Shown: positions 49,881-59,453 of the stretch, piece after piece
Numbering within the stretch: position 1 is the first letter of the stretch
Layout of the letters: every line of letters begins with the position of its first letter
Source: Plantactinospora soyae
GTDB taxonomy: Bacteria > Actinomycetota > Actinomycetes > Mycobacteriales > Micromonosporaceae
DNA length: 64,000 nucleotides
Direction: 5' to 3'
Assembly (NCBI RefSeq): GCF_014874095.1
Contig: NZ_JADBEB010000001.1
Coordinates: 8,866,001 to 8,930,000 of the forward strand
Position numbers and translations under genes: made by a program
The notes under the pieces: generated by a model
Databases searched by the model: none
What the model saw: the letters and a program-made list of their open reading frames with translations, nothing else
What the model was told of the DNA's origin: nothing

Positions 49881-51038
49881 TCAGGCCTTCGGAATCTCCT
49901 GGTCCGGCACAACCTTGCCACCCTGGATCTTGTACGCCCAGACCTTCACCTGCGCGGGGTCCAGCTCGCCGGTCTCGGTGAACTTGTAGGTCGCCGAGAC
50001 GCCCTCGCCGCTGTAGCCCTTGACGAACTCCAGCAGCCCCTCACGGGTCGACTTGCCGTCCTTGATACCCGCGAGCAGGATGTTCGCCGCGTCGAAGGCG
50101 GTGTCGCTGTAGGTACCCGGGGCGACACCGTTGAGCGCCTGGTAGTCGGCGGCGAACGTGCCCTTGGCCCTGGTGGCCGGCTGGCACGGGCAGGTCAGGA
50201 TGGTGCCCTCGGCAGCCGTCTGTCCCGCGCTGGAAATGTAGGCCGGGTCGTTGACGCCGTCCCCGGCGACCAGCGTGGCGGTCACACCGGCGCCGGTGAG
50301 CTGCTTACGGATCAGGCCGGCCTCCTGGTAGTAGCCGCCGTAGAAGACGACCGTGGCGCCGGAGCTCTTGACCTTGGTGACGCTGGCCGAGAAGTCCGTC
50401 TGCTTCCCCTCGCCCTGCACCTTGTCGGTGCCGACGACCGTGGCACCGAGGAGCTTCTTGACCTCGTCGGACAGACCCGCACCGTACGCGGACTGGTCGT
50501 CGATGACGTAGACCTTCTCGGCCTTGAGCACGTTCTTGATGTAGGTTCCGGCCGCCGGGCCCTGGCTCAGGTCGTTGCCGACCGCGCGGAAGAACGTCGG
50601 CCACTTCTGCTGAGCCAGCGTCGGGTTGGTCGCGGAGGCGGTGATGTGCACCAGACCGGCCTCGGAGAAGAGCGGGTTCGCCGCCTCGGACTCGCCCGAG
50701 TAGGCCGGGCCGACGATGCCCAGGATCTTCTCGTCGTCGATGGCCCGCTGGGCCAGCTGCGGCGCCTGGTCCGGGCTACCCTGCGAGTCGAGCTCGACCT
50801 GCTCGACCTTGCAGTCGGGGTTGGCCTTGTTGTACTTGTCAACCGCGAGCTTAACGCCGTTGTTCTCATTGATACCGAGCGCCGCCGAGCTGCCGGTCAG
50901 TGCGCCGAAAAAGGCGATCTTGCTGCCACAAGCCTCACCACCGGCGGTTTCCTCGCCGCCGCCGCCGCATGCCGCTGCGCTAGCGACGAGCGCCACCAGG
51001 GCAACGCCGCCGATTGTGCGTGCGATTCTCTGCCTCAA
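49881..51038 (-). CDS. livK: branched-chain amino-acid ABC transporter substrate-binding lipoprotein LivK
   Basis: 385-residue periplasmic-binding-fold type I protein. Signal peptide with lipobox ASAAC near residue 24, followed by GGGGEETAGGEACGSKI. GALTGSSAALGINENNGVKLAVDKYN and GIVGPAYSGESEAANPLFSEAG are family signatures. TTG is taken as start because GGAGGAGGG precedes it by eight bases. First gene of the liv operon; likely binds Leu, Ile or Val. Confidence 0.9.
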   Translation of the reverse strand: MRQRIARTIGGVALVALVASAAACGGGGEETAGGEACGSKIAFFGALTGSSAALGINENNGVKLAVDKYNKANPDCKVEQVELDSQGSPDQAPQLAQRAIDDEKILGIVGPAYSGESEAANPLFSEAGLVHITASATNPTLAQQKWPTFFRAVGNDLSQGPAAGTYIKNVLKAEKVYVIDDQSAYGAGLSDEVKKLLGATVVGTDKVQGEGKQTDFSASVTKVKSSGATVVFYGGYYQEAGLIRKQLTGAGVTATLVAGDGVNDPAYISSAGQTAAEGTILTCPCQPATRAKGTFAADYQALNGVAPGTYSDTAFDAANILLAGIKDGKSTREGLLEFVKGYSGEGVSATYKFTETGELDPAQVKVWAYKIQGGKVVPDQEIPKA

Positions 51039-51322
51039 GGCCCGAACCCTCCTCCATCCAGGGGCCCAAACCACCCGCCGCTAATTGGCTCTTGCCGGGT
51101 ATCGCGGGGATGGGTGAACCGGACCGTTGTCGCGGTCTGGGGCCGGACGTTATCCCACGGATCGGCAGCGCCGATAGACCCGCAGCAGGGGGTTGACCTA
51201 AACGTTACAAGGCGTGGCTGATCCACTGCGCCAGCTGTAAGACCGGAGCGGGCCGTGCCGGCCAGCGGCAAGCAGCCGTCGACCGCCGGGCCCACCGGCG
51301 GAGCGACCGGCCAGCGGACTTC

Positions 51323-52525
51323 TCAGCCGGGCACCGGCGTTCCGGTCGACCAGAGGGTGCTGTGGGTCCCGTCGTCCACGGCGAGCACGAGGCGGTGACC
51401 CTGCGTACCGAGCGTCACGGCGCGGGCCGCCCCGGCCGGCAGGTTCGGGACCGGGCCACGCATCGGACGCCACGACCCGCCCTCGTCGTCGGAGATCCAG
51501 AGTCGCTGGGCCGTGCCGTCGGATACCGCCGCGTAGAGCTGGCCGTCGATCCCGACGAGACCGGAGACGGTAGCCGTACCACCACCCTCGGTGCTGCCGA
51601 ACCGTCCGGCGGGCACCCAACCGGAGCCGTCGTCCCGCCACGTTCCGAACGTCGTACCGCGTGGGCCGACCGCGATCCGGTGGCCGTCGACCACCGTGAC
51701 GCGCTGGAGTTCGTCGTACCCGGTAATGGCCGGCACCTCCTGCCGCTGCCAGCCGCGGCCGTCCCGGGAGACCCAGGCCACCGGATCCCGCTCGACCCGC
51801 CCGCTCCGGCCGATACCGCCGACGGCCAGCCAGCCGCCCGGCCCGGCGGTGGCGTCGAACGCCCAGGTCCGCCCGGCGGCGTCGCTGGCCAGACCGGGAG
51901 CCGCCTCGACGATCTCGAAGGCGGCCGGGTCACCCGTCACCCAGGCGGCGGCACCACTGATCCGGTTCCCTACGATCAACCAGCCGGACGGTCCGCCGGC
52001 CATCCGGGCGACGCTCGCCGCCGTCGGGCCGCCGAACAGTTCGAAGGGCGCGGGCACCTCGGCCAGGAACCCGTCGTCGGTCTGCCGCCACCCGGTCACC
52101 CGAGGGTTGCCGTGCACCCCTCCGGCGCGGGCACCGAGCGCCGCCAGCCGGCCGTCCCGGCAGGCCACGGCATAGAGCACGGCGCGTCGGCCGTAGAAGC
52201 TCTCCGCGTCCACCGCCAGTGGCTCCCAGGACCGGCCGTCCCCGCTCCGCCAGGCGACGGGACGCTCGGTTCCGTCGGCCGCCACCGCCCCGCCCACCAG
52301 GAACCACCGGTCGGCGCAGGCCGCCACGTCCCGCACCATCAGCCGCTCGGCGCCGCCGTCCGGAGCGGGCAGGGTCGACGCGACCCAACCCGGATCGATC
52401 GGGGCCTCCCGGTCGATCCGGTCACCCCGGGCCTCATCGCCGCGGAGCGGCTCGCGACAACCACCGGCCAGCGCCAGTGCCGCCAGCACGGCGACCACCG
52501 CCCCGACCCGTCGCCCGCGAAGCAT
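51323..52525 (-). CDS. putative lipoprotein with beta-propeller-like repeats
   Basis: 400-residue exported protein. Signal peptide with lipobox LAGGC at about residues 20-24. Repeated WxSxDGxxW-type segments (VAWRSGDGRSWEPL, VAWVSRDGRGWQRQ, LWISDDEGGSWRPM) recall Asp-box motifs of sialidase-like beta-propellers. No catalytic sialidase Arg triad is evident, so it is probably a binding or structural protein at the cell surface. Function unknown. Confidence 0.75.
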   Translation of the reverse strand: MLRGRRVGAVVAVLAALALAGGCREPLRGDEARGDRIDREAPIDPGWVASTLPAPDGGAERLMVRDVAACADRWFLVGGAVAADGTERPVAWRSGDGRSWEPLAVDAESFYGRRAVLYAVACRDGRLAALGARAGGVHGNPRVTGWRQTDDGFLAEVPAPFELFGGPTAASVARMAGGPSGWLIVGNRISGAAAWVTGDPAAFEIVEAAPGLASDAAGRTWAFDATAGPGGWLAVGGIGRSGRVERDPVAWVSRDGRGWQRQEVPAITGYDELQRVTVVDGHRIAVGPRGTTFGTWRDDGSGWVPAGRFGSTEGGGTATVSGLVGIDGQLYAAVSDGTAQRLWISDDEGGSWRPMRGPVPNLPAGAARAVTLGTQGHRLVLAVDDGTHSTLWSTGTPVPG

Positions 52526-52591
52526 GCCGTCGATCGTACGGAGCCGAGGCCGCCGCCGTGACTACCGGCACACCGGCCCGTCGCCGCCGCC

Positions 52592-53209
52592 TCAGCCCGC
52601 CTCGACCGGCTCGGTACCCGTCCCCTCGGCCAGGATCCGCTCGGCCACCTCACGCATCGTCATCCGATGATCCATCGCGGTGCGCTGGATCCACTTGAAC
52701 GCCTGCGGCTCGGTCATCCCGTACGTCGTCATCAGGGCACCCTTGGCCCGTTCGACCGCCTTGCGGATCTCCAGCCGGTCGGTGAGCCCGGCCACCTCGG
52801 CTTCCAGCGCGGCGATCTCGGAGTACCGCGACAACGCGATCTCGATCGCCGGGACCAGGTCGCTCTTCTGGAACGGCTTCACCAGGTACGCCATCGCTCC
52901 GGCCGCCCGTGCCCGCTCCACCAGGTCACGCTGGCTGAACGCGGTGAGGATGACGACCGGCGCGATCCGGCCACCGGCGATCCGCTCCGCGGCGGCCAAC
53001 CCATCCATGATGGGCATCTTGATGTCGAGGATGACGAGATCGGGTTTCAGTTCCTCGGCCAGCCGGACGGCGGTCTCACCATCGCCGGCCTCCCCCACCA
53101 CGTCGTAGCCCTCCTCGACCAGCATTTCGGCCAGGTCCAGCCGGATGAGCGCCTCGTCCTCAGCAATCAACACCCGCCTACGCTCGGCACCAGCCTGAAT
53201 GTCGGCCAC
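52592..53209 (-). CDS. pdtaR: ANTAR-domain response regulator, PdtaR-like
   Basis: 205-residue protein. Receiver domain 1-125 with acidic pair E17/D18, phospho-acceptor Asp62 in VILDIKMP, and the VKPF lysine near 110. Residues about 135-195 form an ANTAR RNA-binding domain (VERAKGALMTTYGMTEPQAFKWIQRTAMD). The mycobacterial homologue PdtaR controls transcripts by antitermination. No histidine kinase is adjacent. A tRNA-Leu gene lies just upstream on the other strand. Confidence 0.9.
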   Translation of the reverse strand: MADIQAGAERRRVLIAEDEALIRLDLAEMLVEEGYDVVGEAGDGETAVRLAEELKPDLVILDIKMPIMDGLAAAERIAGGRIAPVVILTAFSQRDLVERARAAGAMAYLVKPFQKSDLVPAIEIALSRYSEIAALEAEVAGLTDRLEIRKAVERAKGALMTTYGMTEPQAFKWIQRTAMDHRMTMREVAERILAEGTGTEPVEAG

Positions 53210-53294
53210 GAGCCCCTACCCCCAACTACTTTCCGACACCTGCCCAGCCGGGTGTCGCCGCCCTCAGCGTAGTGGGTAGTCTTATCGACGCTAG

Positions 53295-53367
53295 GCCCCT
53301 GTAGCCCAATGGCAGAGGCGCGATTCTCAAAAGATCGACAGTGTGGGTTCGAATCCCACCGGGGGCA
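53295..53367 (+). tRNA. tRNA-Leu(CAA), class I
   Basis: Acceptor GCCCCTG/CGGGGGC, D-arm segment GCCCAATGGCAGAGGC, anticodon stem CGATT/GATCG, loop CTCAAAA (anticodon CAA), variable ACAGT, T stem GTGGG/CCCAC with TTCGAAT, discriminator A. It has the short variable loop that I remember for actinobacterial Leu(CAA). It is a single gene beside pdtaR and serves as the internal reference for the array's Leu-type tRNAs. Confidence 0.9.
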
Positions 53368-53556
53368 CGCGAAGCATCACAAACGGTCGATTCGGCGGCC
53401 GGAGCGGCCGCGTCCGGCGCCTCCCGGCCTGGAACGCCGAGGTCCCCGGCGGTGGAGGCAGTGGCGACGGCCGGCCGACCCTCGTCGGACCGACCGCCGG
53501 CCGACCTCCCGGCGAAGCCGAGAAAGGCCCTCGTCCGCCAGAACTCCGTCAGTACG

Positions 53557-54675
53557 TCAGGGTCCGGGTACGTGCTGCGCCTTCCACTCCTCGACCTGGG
53601 TCAGCGGGACCGGCGCGGGCCGGTCCACCTCCGTCGTCAGCACGATCCGCCGGCCGACGTCGGCCGACCGGAGCAGGGCGGTCATCGTTTCGAGTACGTG
53701 CAGCGCGATCTCGCCGCTGGCGCGCGGCGCACGTTGCCCGTCGGCGCTGACGAGGTCGAGCAGGCCGACACCCCGGGAGGCGCCCGCGTAGCCCCCCTGC
53801 GGTTCGAGCGCCCGCCATCCGCCGCCGCCGAGCGCGAAGAGCCGGACCTCACCGTCGAAGTGGTTCGGATCGGGTACGGCGAGCGTGCCGGTCTCCCCGT
53901 GCACCTCGATCGGGGCGGCCGTCGTCGCCACGCCGTCGAAGCTCGTCGTGATGGTGGAGAGGGCGCCACTGGTGTGTTCGAGCACACCGGTCACGTGGCT
54001 GTCCACGTCCACCGGAACCCGTTGGCCGACGCGCGGACCCGAGCCGATGACCCGCTCGGCGCGCAGCCGGCTGGCGGCTCCGACCACCGCGCGAACCGGC
54101 CCGAGCAGGTGGATGAGTGCCGAGACGTAGTACGGCCCCATGTCCAGCAGTGGACCGCCACCCGCGGTGTAGTAGAAGTCGGGGTGCGGATGCCAACGCT
54201 CGTGCCCGGGCGTGACCATGACGGCCGACGCGGACATCGGACGCCCGATCAGGCCGCCGTCGATCGCCGCGCGCGCGGTCTGCGTACCCGTGCCCAGAAC
54301 GGTGTCCGGCGCGCAGCCCACCTGGACGCCCGCCGCCGTGGCCCGGTCGATGATCGATCGGCCGTCCGGGAAGGTGACCGCGAGCGGCTTCTCGACGTAG
54401 ACGTTCTTGCCCGCGTCGATCGCACGGAGCGAGATCTCGGCGTGCGCGGCGGGGATCGTGAGGTTGAGCACCGTCTGCACGTCCGAGCGGTCGAGCAGGT
54501 CCTGCACGCTCGTCGCCTCGGCCCCGGGAAGGTCGGCCGCCACCGCGGCCGACCGGGAGGCGTCCAGATCGGCCACCGCGGCGATGCTCACCGCGGGATG
54601 GTCCGCGAGCGTCTTCAGGTAGGCGCGGGAGATGACCCCGAGACCTACGATCCCGATGCGGTGCGGGTCGCCCAT
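53557..54675 (-). CDS. Gfo/Idh/MocA family oxidoreductase
   Basis: 372-residue NAD(P)-dependent sugar dehydrogenase-like enzyme. Rossmann motif IGIVGLGVISRAYL at residues 6-19, the EKPL motif in KNVYVEKPLAV near residue 95 with the catalytic Lys, and GGGPLLDMGPYYVSALIHLLG, the D-x-x-x-H segment of the family. It is coupled to a ThuA-like gene (31-base overlap), a combination seen in sugar catabolic loci. The substrate is unknown. Confidence 0.9.
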   Translation of the reverse strand: MGDPHRIGIVGLGVISRAYLKTLADHPAVSIAAVADLDASRSAAVAADLPGAEATSVQDLLDRSDVQTVLNLTIPAAHAEISLRAIDAGKNVYVEKPLAVTFPDGRSIIDRATAAGVQVGCAPDTVLGTGTQTARAAIDGGLIGRPMSASAVMVTPGHERWHPHPDFYYTAGGGPLLDMGPYYVSALIHLLGPVRAVVGAASRLRAERVIGSGPRVGQRVPVDVDSHVTGVLEHTSGALSTITTSFDGVATTAAPIEVHGETGTLAVPDPNHFDGEVRLFALGGGGWRALEPQGGYAGASRGVGLLDLVSADGQRAPRASGEIALHVLETMTALLRSADVGRRIVLTTEVDRPAPVPLTQVEEWKAQHVPGP

Positions 54676-55355
54676 ACCATTCCCCTCTCGATGACGGTAC
54701 GGACGCTCGGGTGCTCCAGTACGTCAAGACTGTGCCCGGGGGTCGTCACGACGACGCGCCCGGCGCCCCAGAGCCGGGTCCAGATCGCCGGTGAGGTGAC
54801 CGGCCGGTGCCATGGGTGCCACGCCCGGGTCGGGTGGGTCGTGGTGGCCAGGACGTCGATCAGGTCGTCGTGCAGCACCCAGTACTGCTCGGTGACCAGG
54901 TCGAAGTCCTCGATTCCCGCGGTGATCGGATGCGTCCGTCCGAGGTCGGTGATGCCCACCGTGTGCGGCAGGAAGTTGTCCTCCGCACCACCGGAACGTT
55001 CGCACGGCTCCTTGCCCGGATGGGTCGCGAACTGCCCGCCCACCAGGTGCAGGTAATCGGATGACGCCCGGAAGGAGTCCGCGATGCCCCCGTGCCAGCC
55101 CGTGAAGCCCGTGCCGGCGACGACCGCCGCGCTCAGGCCCGCCAGTTGCTCCGGGGTGATCTGCGACATCGTCACGCACTGCACGACGAGGTCGGTGGCG
55201 GCCAACTCGGCGGCATCGGCGTAGACCTCCGTCGACTCCTCGACCCGTACCGCGTAGCCGCTACGTTCGAGGAACGGGAGGAACAACTCGGTCGCCTTGA
55301 CCGGCTGGTGCCCCTCCCATCCGCCCCGAACCACCAGTGCCCTCCGCTGCGCCAC
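54645..55355 (-). CDS. ThuA-like domain protein
   Basis: 236-residue protein of the ThuA/trehalose-utilisation fold. RRALVVRGGWEGHQP at the start, GFTGWHGGIADSF and the later GGQFATHPGKE and ITAGIEDFDLVTEQYWVLHD are family features. The fold is glutamine-amidotransferase-like but without the catalytic Cys. GTG start with GGAG upstream. Together with the Gfo/Idh gene it suggests handling of a sugar derivative. Confidence 0.85.
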   Translation of the reverse strand: MAQRRALVVRGGWEGHQPVKATELFLPFLERSGYAVRVEESTEVYADAAELAATDLVVQCVTMSQITPEQLAGLSAAVVAGTGFTGWHGGIADSFRASSDYLHLVGGQFATHPGKEPCERSGGAEDNFLPHTVGITDLGRTHPITAGIEDFDLVTEQYWVLHDDLIDVLATTTHPTRAWHPWHRPVTSPAIWTRLWGAGRVVVTTPGHSLDVLEHPSVRTVIERGMVWATRTASGS

Positions 55356-55567
55356 ACTCGCTCCTTCTCGCTGTCCATCGCCCGGGCTGGCCGCTGCCGC
55401 CCGGCATCGGCGTACCACCGATCGTGCCGCCGATACCGATACCGATGCCCGTCGCTCGACGCAGCCTACCGACCGGACCGGTGCCGACGGTCCGGCCGCC
55501 GGCCGACGGTCGGACCATGCTCGCCGCGGCCTCCGACGATGTCGACGCGACCCGGTCGGTGCCGACC

Positions 55568-56215
55568 TCACCGGTGACCGTTGAGGTAGGCCAGGACCGC
55601 GAGGACCCGGCGGTGTCCACTGTCGGTGGCCACCAGGCCCAGCTTGGTGAAGATGTTCCCGATGTGTTTGTGCACCGCGTTGTCGGTGATGAAGAGCTGG
55701 GCCGCGATCGTGGCGTTGTCGTGTCCCTGCGCCATCACCGCGAGGATCTGCCGTTCGCGACGGGTCAGGCACTCGACGGGGTCACCGGCCCGGCGGCGGA
55801 GAAGCTGCGCGACGACTTCGGGGTCCAACGCGGTACCGCCCGCCGCCACCCGGTTGAGCGCCTGGATGAACTCGTCCACCCGGCTGATCCGGTCCTTGAG
55901 CAGATAACCGACGCCACCACGGGCGGTGGAGAGCAGTTCCGCCGCGTACTGCTGCTCGACGTACTGGGACAGCACCAGTACCGGCAGGTCCGGGCGGCGT
56001 CGACGGGCCTGGAGCGCGGCGCGGATCCCCTCGTCGCGAAACGACGGTGGCAACCGGACGTCGACGATCGTGATGTCGGGCCGGTGTTCGTCGACCGCCG
56101 CGAGGAAACCGTCGGCGTCGGGCGTGACCGCCGCGACCTGGAATCCCTTGCTGGCCAACAGCAGTTCGAGTCCGGTCGACAGCAGCACGTTGTCCTCGGC
56201 GATCACCACCCGCAC
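55568..56215 (-). CDS. NarL/LuxR-type response regulator
   Basis: 215-residue response regulator. Receiver acid pocket E7/D8, phospho-acceptor Asp52 in ITIVDVRLPP, and a C-terminal LuxR-type helix-turn-helix (CLTRRERQILAVMAQGHDNATIAAQLFITDNAVHKHIGNIF). Pairs with the histidine kinase encoded directly upstream; the genes overlap by 13 bases. Confidence 0.92.
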   Translation of the reverse strand: MRVVIAEDNVLLSTGLELLLASKGFQVAAVTPDADGFLAAVDEHRPDITIVDVRLPPSFRDEGIRAALQARRRRPDLPVLVLSQYVEQQYAAELLSTARGGVGYLLKDRISRVDEFIQALNRVAAGGTALDPEVVAQLLRRRAGDPVECLTRRERQILAVMAQGHDNATIAAQLFITDNAVHKHIGNIFTKLGLVATDSGHRRVLAVLAYLNGHR

Positions 56216-57348
56216 GGCAACTCCACACAGATCTCGGTCGGCCCGCCGGCCGGGCTGGTGACGGTGGCGGTGCCGTCGAGCGCCTGTGCCCGGCGCCGGA
56301 TACCGGCCAGCCCGGTACCGATCCGCTCGTCGGCGCCACCGGCGCCGTCGTCGCTGACCGTGACGGACAACCGGTCACCGGTCCGGCGTACCCGCACCCG
56401 CACGTCGGTCGCGCGGCCGTGTCTGGCCACGTTGGCGAGCGCCTCGGTGACCACGAAGTACGCCACGGCCTCCACCGCGGCGGGGACCTGCCCGAGGTCG
56501 TCGAGGTCGACGCGGGTGGGTACGCCGCTGCGCGCCGCTGCCGCCGTCAGCGCTCCGGCTAGGCCACGGTCGGACAGGATGGCCGGGTAGATGGTCCGGA
56601 TGACGTCGCGCAACTCGGTCATCGCCTCCTCGGTGCCCTCGTGCGCCTCCCGCAGCAGCTTCGCCACGAACGGGGAACTGTCGGGCAGTGCCTCGCGGAC
56701 CAACGCCAGCCGTACGGCGATGCCGACCAGCCGGGCCTGGGTACCGTCGTGCAGGTCCCGCTCGATTCGGCGCAGCTCCGCGCCGTGCGCCTCCAGCACG
56801 TCGGCCCGGGTCCGGGTGAGTACCGTGACCCGGTCGGCGAGCCGCTCGACCGCCGACGGGGCCAGCACCGCCAGGCCGATCCTGGCGTGCGCGCGGGCCA
56901 GCGGCGGAAGGATCCAGTACGCCACTGCGACGAGCACCAGCAGCTGGGTCAGGCCGAGGACCAGCGCCGTACCCCAGCCGGTCACCGGGACCTCGATCAG
57001 CAGCCGCGGCGGGTCGCCGGGTGGGAACGCCCACCACAGCGGCGTCACCACCACGGCGAGCAGGGCGTTGCCCATACAGAGCAGGGCGACCAGGCCGAGC
57101 GGCACACCGGTCGCCGCGTGGACCAGCAACCAGCGCGGGTACCGACGCACCGGGGTCACGGACGGCGTGACCGGCGCGTCGAGCAGGTGAGCGGCGCGGT
57201 GCCGATGCCATTGCGCCCACGGCCTGCCGAGCGCGGGATGGCACAGCAGCGGCAGCGCGAACACCGTCACCACGGCGGTGGACAACGTGCCGAGCAGGTA
57301 GGTCGTGGCGCGCCATGGCCGCCCCCACCGTCCGTCCAGTCGCGACAT
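56203..57348 (-). CDS. sensor histidine kinase, NarL-partner type
   Basis: 381-residue membrane kinase. Four hydrophobic segments lie between residues 15 and 160. The dimerisation motif ERDLHDGTQARL contains the phospho-accepting His200, and the ATP-binding domain has TEALANVARHGRATDV (N box) and DDGAGGADERIGTGLAGI (G boxes). HisKA_3 class. The periplasmic part is small, so a membrane-embedded signal is likely. Partner of the overlapping regulator. Confidence 0.9.
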   Translation of the reverse strand: MSRLDGRWGRPWRATTYLLGTLSTAVVTVFALPLLCHPALGRPWAQWHRHRAAHLLDAPVTPSVTPVRRYPRWLLVHAATGVPLGLVALLCMGNALLAVVVTPLWWAFPPGDPPRLLIEVPVTGWGTALVLGLTQLLVLVAVAYWILPPLARAHARIGLAVLAPSAVERLADRVTVLTRTRADVLEAHGAELRRIERDLHDGTQARLVGIAVRLALVREALPDSSPFVAKLLREAHEGTEEAMTELRDVIRTIYPAILSDRGLAGALTAAAARSGVPTRVDLDDLGQVPAAVEAVAYFVVTEALANVARHGRATDVRVRVRRTGDRLSVTVSDDGAGGADERIGTGLAGIRRRAQALDGTATVTSPAGGPTEICVELPCGW

Positions 57349-57457
57349 CCTCAAGATATAGCCAGGCCGCGATGGGGTGGCAGTACAGCCAGCTGTAGCT
57401 TTTCCTGGCCAGTCCGGGGTATCGGCCGGGGCTCCCACCCGCAAATAGCGTACGGCC

Positions 57458-58633
57458 ATGAGACCTTTCCACCGGCGGGTAGCCCTCGCCCTGGCCGGCC
57501 TGACGGCCGTCGCCGCAACGGTTGTCACGGCCGGAATCGCCGGGGCCGGTACGACCGGTCCGCAACCCGACCACACCCGCCTGCACCAGAATGCCGCCGC
57601 GATCCACGCCCTCGGCGTCACCGGCGTGCAGGCCCGGCTGGTCGGCCGCGACGGCCGCCAGTACGTCGCGACCAGCGGAGTCGCCGATCTGGTCACCGAA
57701 CGCCCGGTACCGTCCGACGGCTACTTCCGGATCGCCAGTACCGCCAAGACGTTCGTGGCGACGGCGGTCCTGCAACTGGTCGGGGAGGGCCGACTCTCCC
57801 TGGACGACACGGTCGAGCGCTGGCTGCCCGGCCTGGTACGGGGCAACGGCAACGACGGCCGTCGGATCACCGTCCGCCACCTCCTGCAGCACACCAGCGG
57901 GATCCACGACGACTTCCCGGACTACTCCACCGCCGCCGAGTACCACGAGCACCGGTACGACGTCCTCACTCCCCAACAGGTGGTCGCCCGTGCGCTGCGC
58001 CATAAGCCCGATTTCCCGCCCGGCACCCAGTGGCGCTACTCCACCACGGGTTATGTCCTGGTCGATCTGATCATCGAGCGGGTCACCGGCCGGCCCTGGC
58101 ACGAGGTGGTCACGAACCGGATCATCCGCCCGCTCGGCCTCGATCACACGTTCTGGCCGGGACACTCGCCGACACTGCCGTCGCCACACGCCAGGGCGTA
58201 CCAGCGCTTCGAGACCGACACGCTGGTGGATGTCACCGACAGGATCTCGGCCGATCCCGAGGGTGCCATCCTCGCCACCACGGCGGACGTCAACCGCTTC
58301 TTCCGCGCCCTGTTCGGTGGCCGGCTGCTGCGCCCCGCGCAGCTGGCCGAGATGAAGCGGACCGTCCCGGTCGGCCCGGACGTCGAGCAACTCATGCCCG
58401 GCGCCCGGTACGGCCTGGGCCTGTTCCAGCGCCCACTGGAGTGCGGCGGCACCTACTGGGGCCACAGCGGCGGCGACGGCGGCTACATCGGCGACAACGG
58501 AATCACCGCCGACGGCCGGCGCAGCGTGGTGGTCTCGATGTCGAGCGTGCTCGGCAACTCGCTGGAGCACTTCATCCGGCAGCAGCGCGCGACCGACGCC
58601 CTGGTCGGCCAGGCGCTGTGCGGCTCGGCCTGA
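57458..58633 (+). CDS. secreted serine hydrolase, class C beta-lactamase family
   Basis: 391-residue exported protein. Signal peptide at residues 1-30 with an AGA-type cleavage region. Ser94-T-A-Lys97 is the nucleophile motif; Y194-S-T196 stands where YxN is expected, so the Asn is replaced by Thr; HSGGDGGY is the KTG-like box. D-alanyl-D-alanine carboxypeptidase or esterase is likely rather than beta-lactamase. Divergent from the two-component system and possibly regulated by it. Confidence 0.85.
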   Translation: MRPFHRRVALALAGLTAVAATVVTAGIAGAGTTGPQPDHTRLHQNAAAIHALGVTGVQARLVGRDGRQYVATSGVADLVTERPVPSDGYFRIASTAKTFVATAVLQLVGEGRLSLDDTVERWLPGLVRGNGNDGRRITVRHLLQHTSGIHDDFPDYSTAAEYHEHRYDVLTPQQVVARALRHKPDFPPGTQWRYSTTGYVLVDLIIERVTGRPWHEVVTNRIIRPLGLDHTFWPGHSPTLPSPHARAYQRFETDTLVDVTDRISADPEGAILATTADVNRFFRALFGGRLLRPAQLAEMKRTVPVGPDVEQLMPGARYGLGLFQRPLECGGTYWGHSGGDGGYIGDNGITADGRRSVVVSMSSVLGNSLEHFIRQQRATDALVGQALCGSA

Positions 58634-58649
58634 GCCGAAACGGCTCGGC

Positions 58650-58685
58650 CCGGCTGCGGTGACCCCGGTGGGTCACCGCAGCCGG
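58650..58685. terminator. bidirectional hairpin terminator
   Basis: Sixteen-base perfect stem CCGGCTGCGGTGACCC/GGGTCACCGCAGCCGG with a four-base loop CGGT. It lies between two convergent genes (stops at 58633 and 58692) and can serve both. No T run. Confidence 0.75.
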
Positions 58686-58691
58686 ATCGCG

Positions 58692-59453
58692 TCACATCAG
58701 TTTGGAAGGCCGATGGCTGGTCGATCCGCTGGAGGTGTGCACGACCACCGTGAGACGGTCGACCTCACCGCCCGCGGGCCCCGGCCACCAGGCCGCCCAC
58801 CAACCGGCCTTGACGCTGGCGTGGAGGATCTGGCCGTTGTCGAGCCGAACGTCCACCCCGGTGACGTCCGGGCCCACCAGGCCGATGATGTTCGACCACA
58901 TGCTGTCACCGCTGCCGGTGGAGCTCATCGTCTCCAGGGTGACCCTGCCGGCCGGCGGGGCCGGCGGAGTGCGTCCGTCGGTCAGTCCCATCGAGGCGAA
59001 CTGGTCCTCCCCCACGCTCAGGCACTCGACGACGGTGCCGCCGCTCTTCTGCATGACGAGCAGTGTCGCGACCCCACGCTGTTCGGCGAGGAGCACGTCC
59101 GTCGGGCGTACCGTCGACGAGCTGCCCCCGACCTCGTTCCCGGCACACGCCCGCGCCTGCGGCAGCACCTGCTCGCCCGTACGCGAACTGGGTGCGGCGC
59201 TCCAGGACGCGACCGCCTTCTCGGCCGTGCCCGGCAGCAGTACCGGCACGGCCACGGCCGCGACGACACCCGCCGCCACCGTGACGCCGCCCACCGCCAG
59301 CCAGCGTCCCACCGGTCGCCGGCGGGCCGGCCTTCCGGTGACCTCGCCGGCCACCACCCGCTCGACGAACGCCTGCGAGCGCGCCCACTCCATCGCGGTC
59401 GGCTCACGCCCCCGCGCCGGGTCAAGGCTCGCCAACTGCTCCAGGTCCTTCAT
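58692..59453 (-). CDS. membrane protein, probable partner of ECF sigma factor
   Basis: 253-residue protein with one transmembrane segment near residues 50-70 (WLAVGGVTVAAGVVAAVAVPVLL) and a C-terminal extracytoplasmic domain. The short N-terminal cytosolic part (KDLEQLASLDPARG) is where a CU044_5270-type or anti-sigma-like protein would contact its sigma factor. The ATG overlaps the sigma gene stop (ATGA). No zinc-binding anti-sigma motif is visible, so anti-sigma activity is inferred only from position. Confidence 0.7.
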   Translation of the reverse strand: MKDLEQLASLDPARGREPTAMEWARSQAFVERVVAGEVTGRPARRRPVGRWLAVGGVTVAAGVVAAVAVPVLLPGTAEKAVASWSAAPSSRTGEQVLPQARACAGNEVGGSSSTVRPTDVLLAEQRGVATLLVMQKSGGTVVECLSVGEDQFASMGLTDGRTPPAPPAGRVTLETMSSTGSGDSMWSNIIGLVGPDVTGVDVRLDNGQILHASVKAGWWAAWWPGPAGGEVDRLTVVVHTSSGSTSHRPSKLM

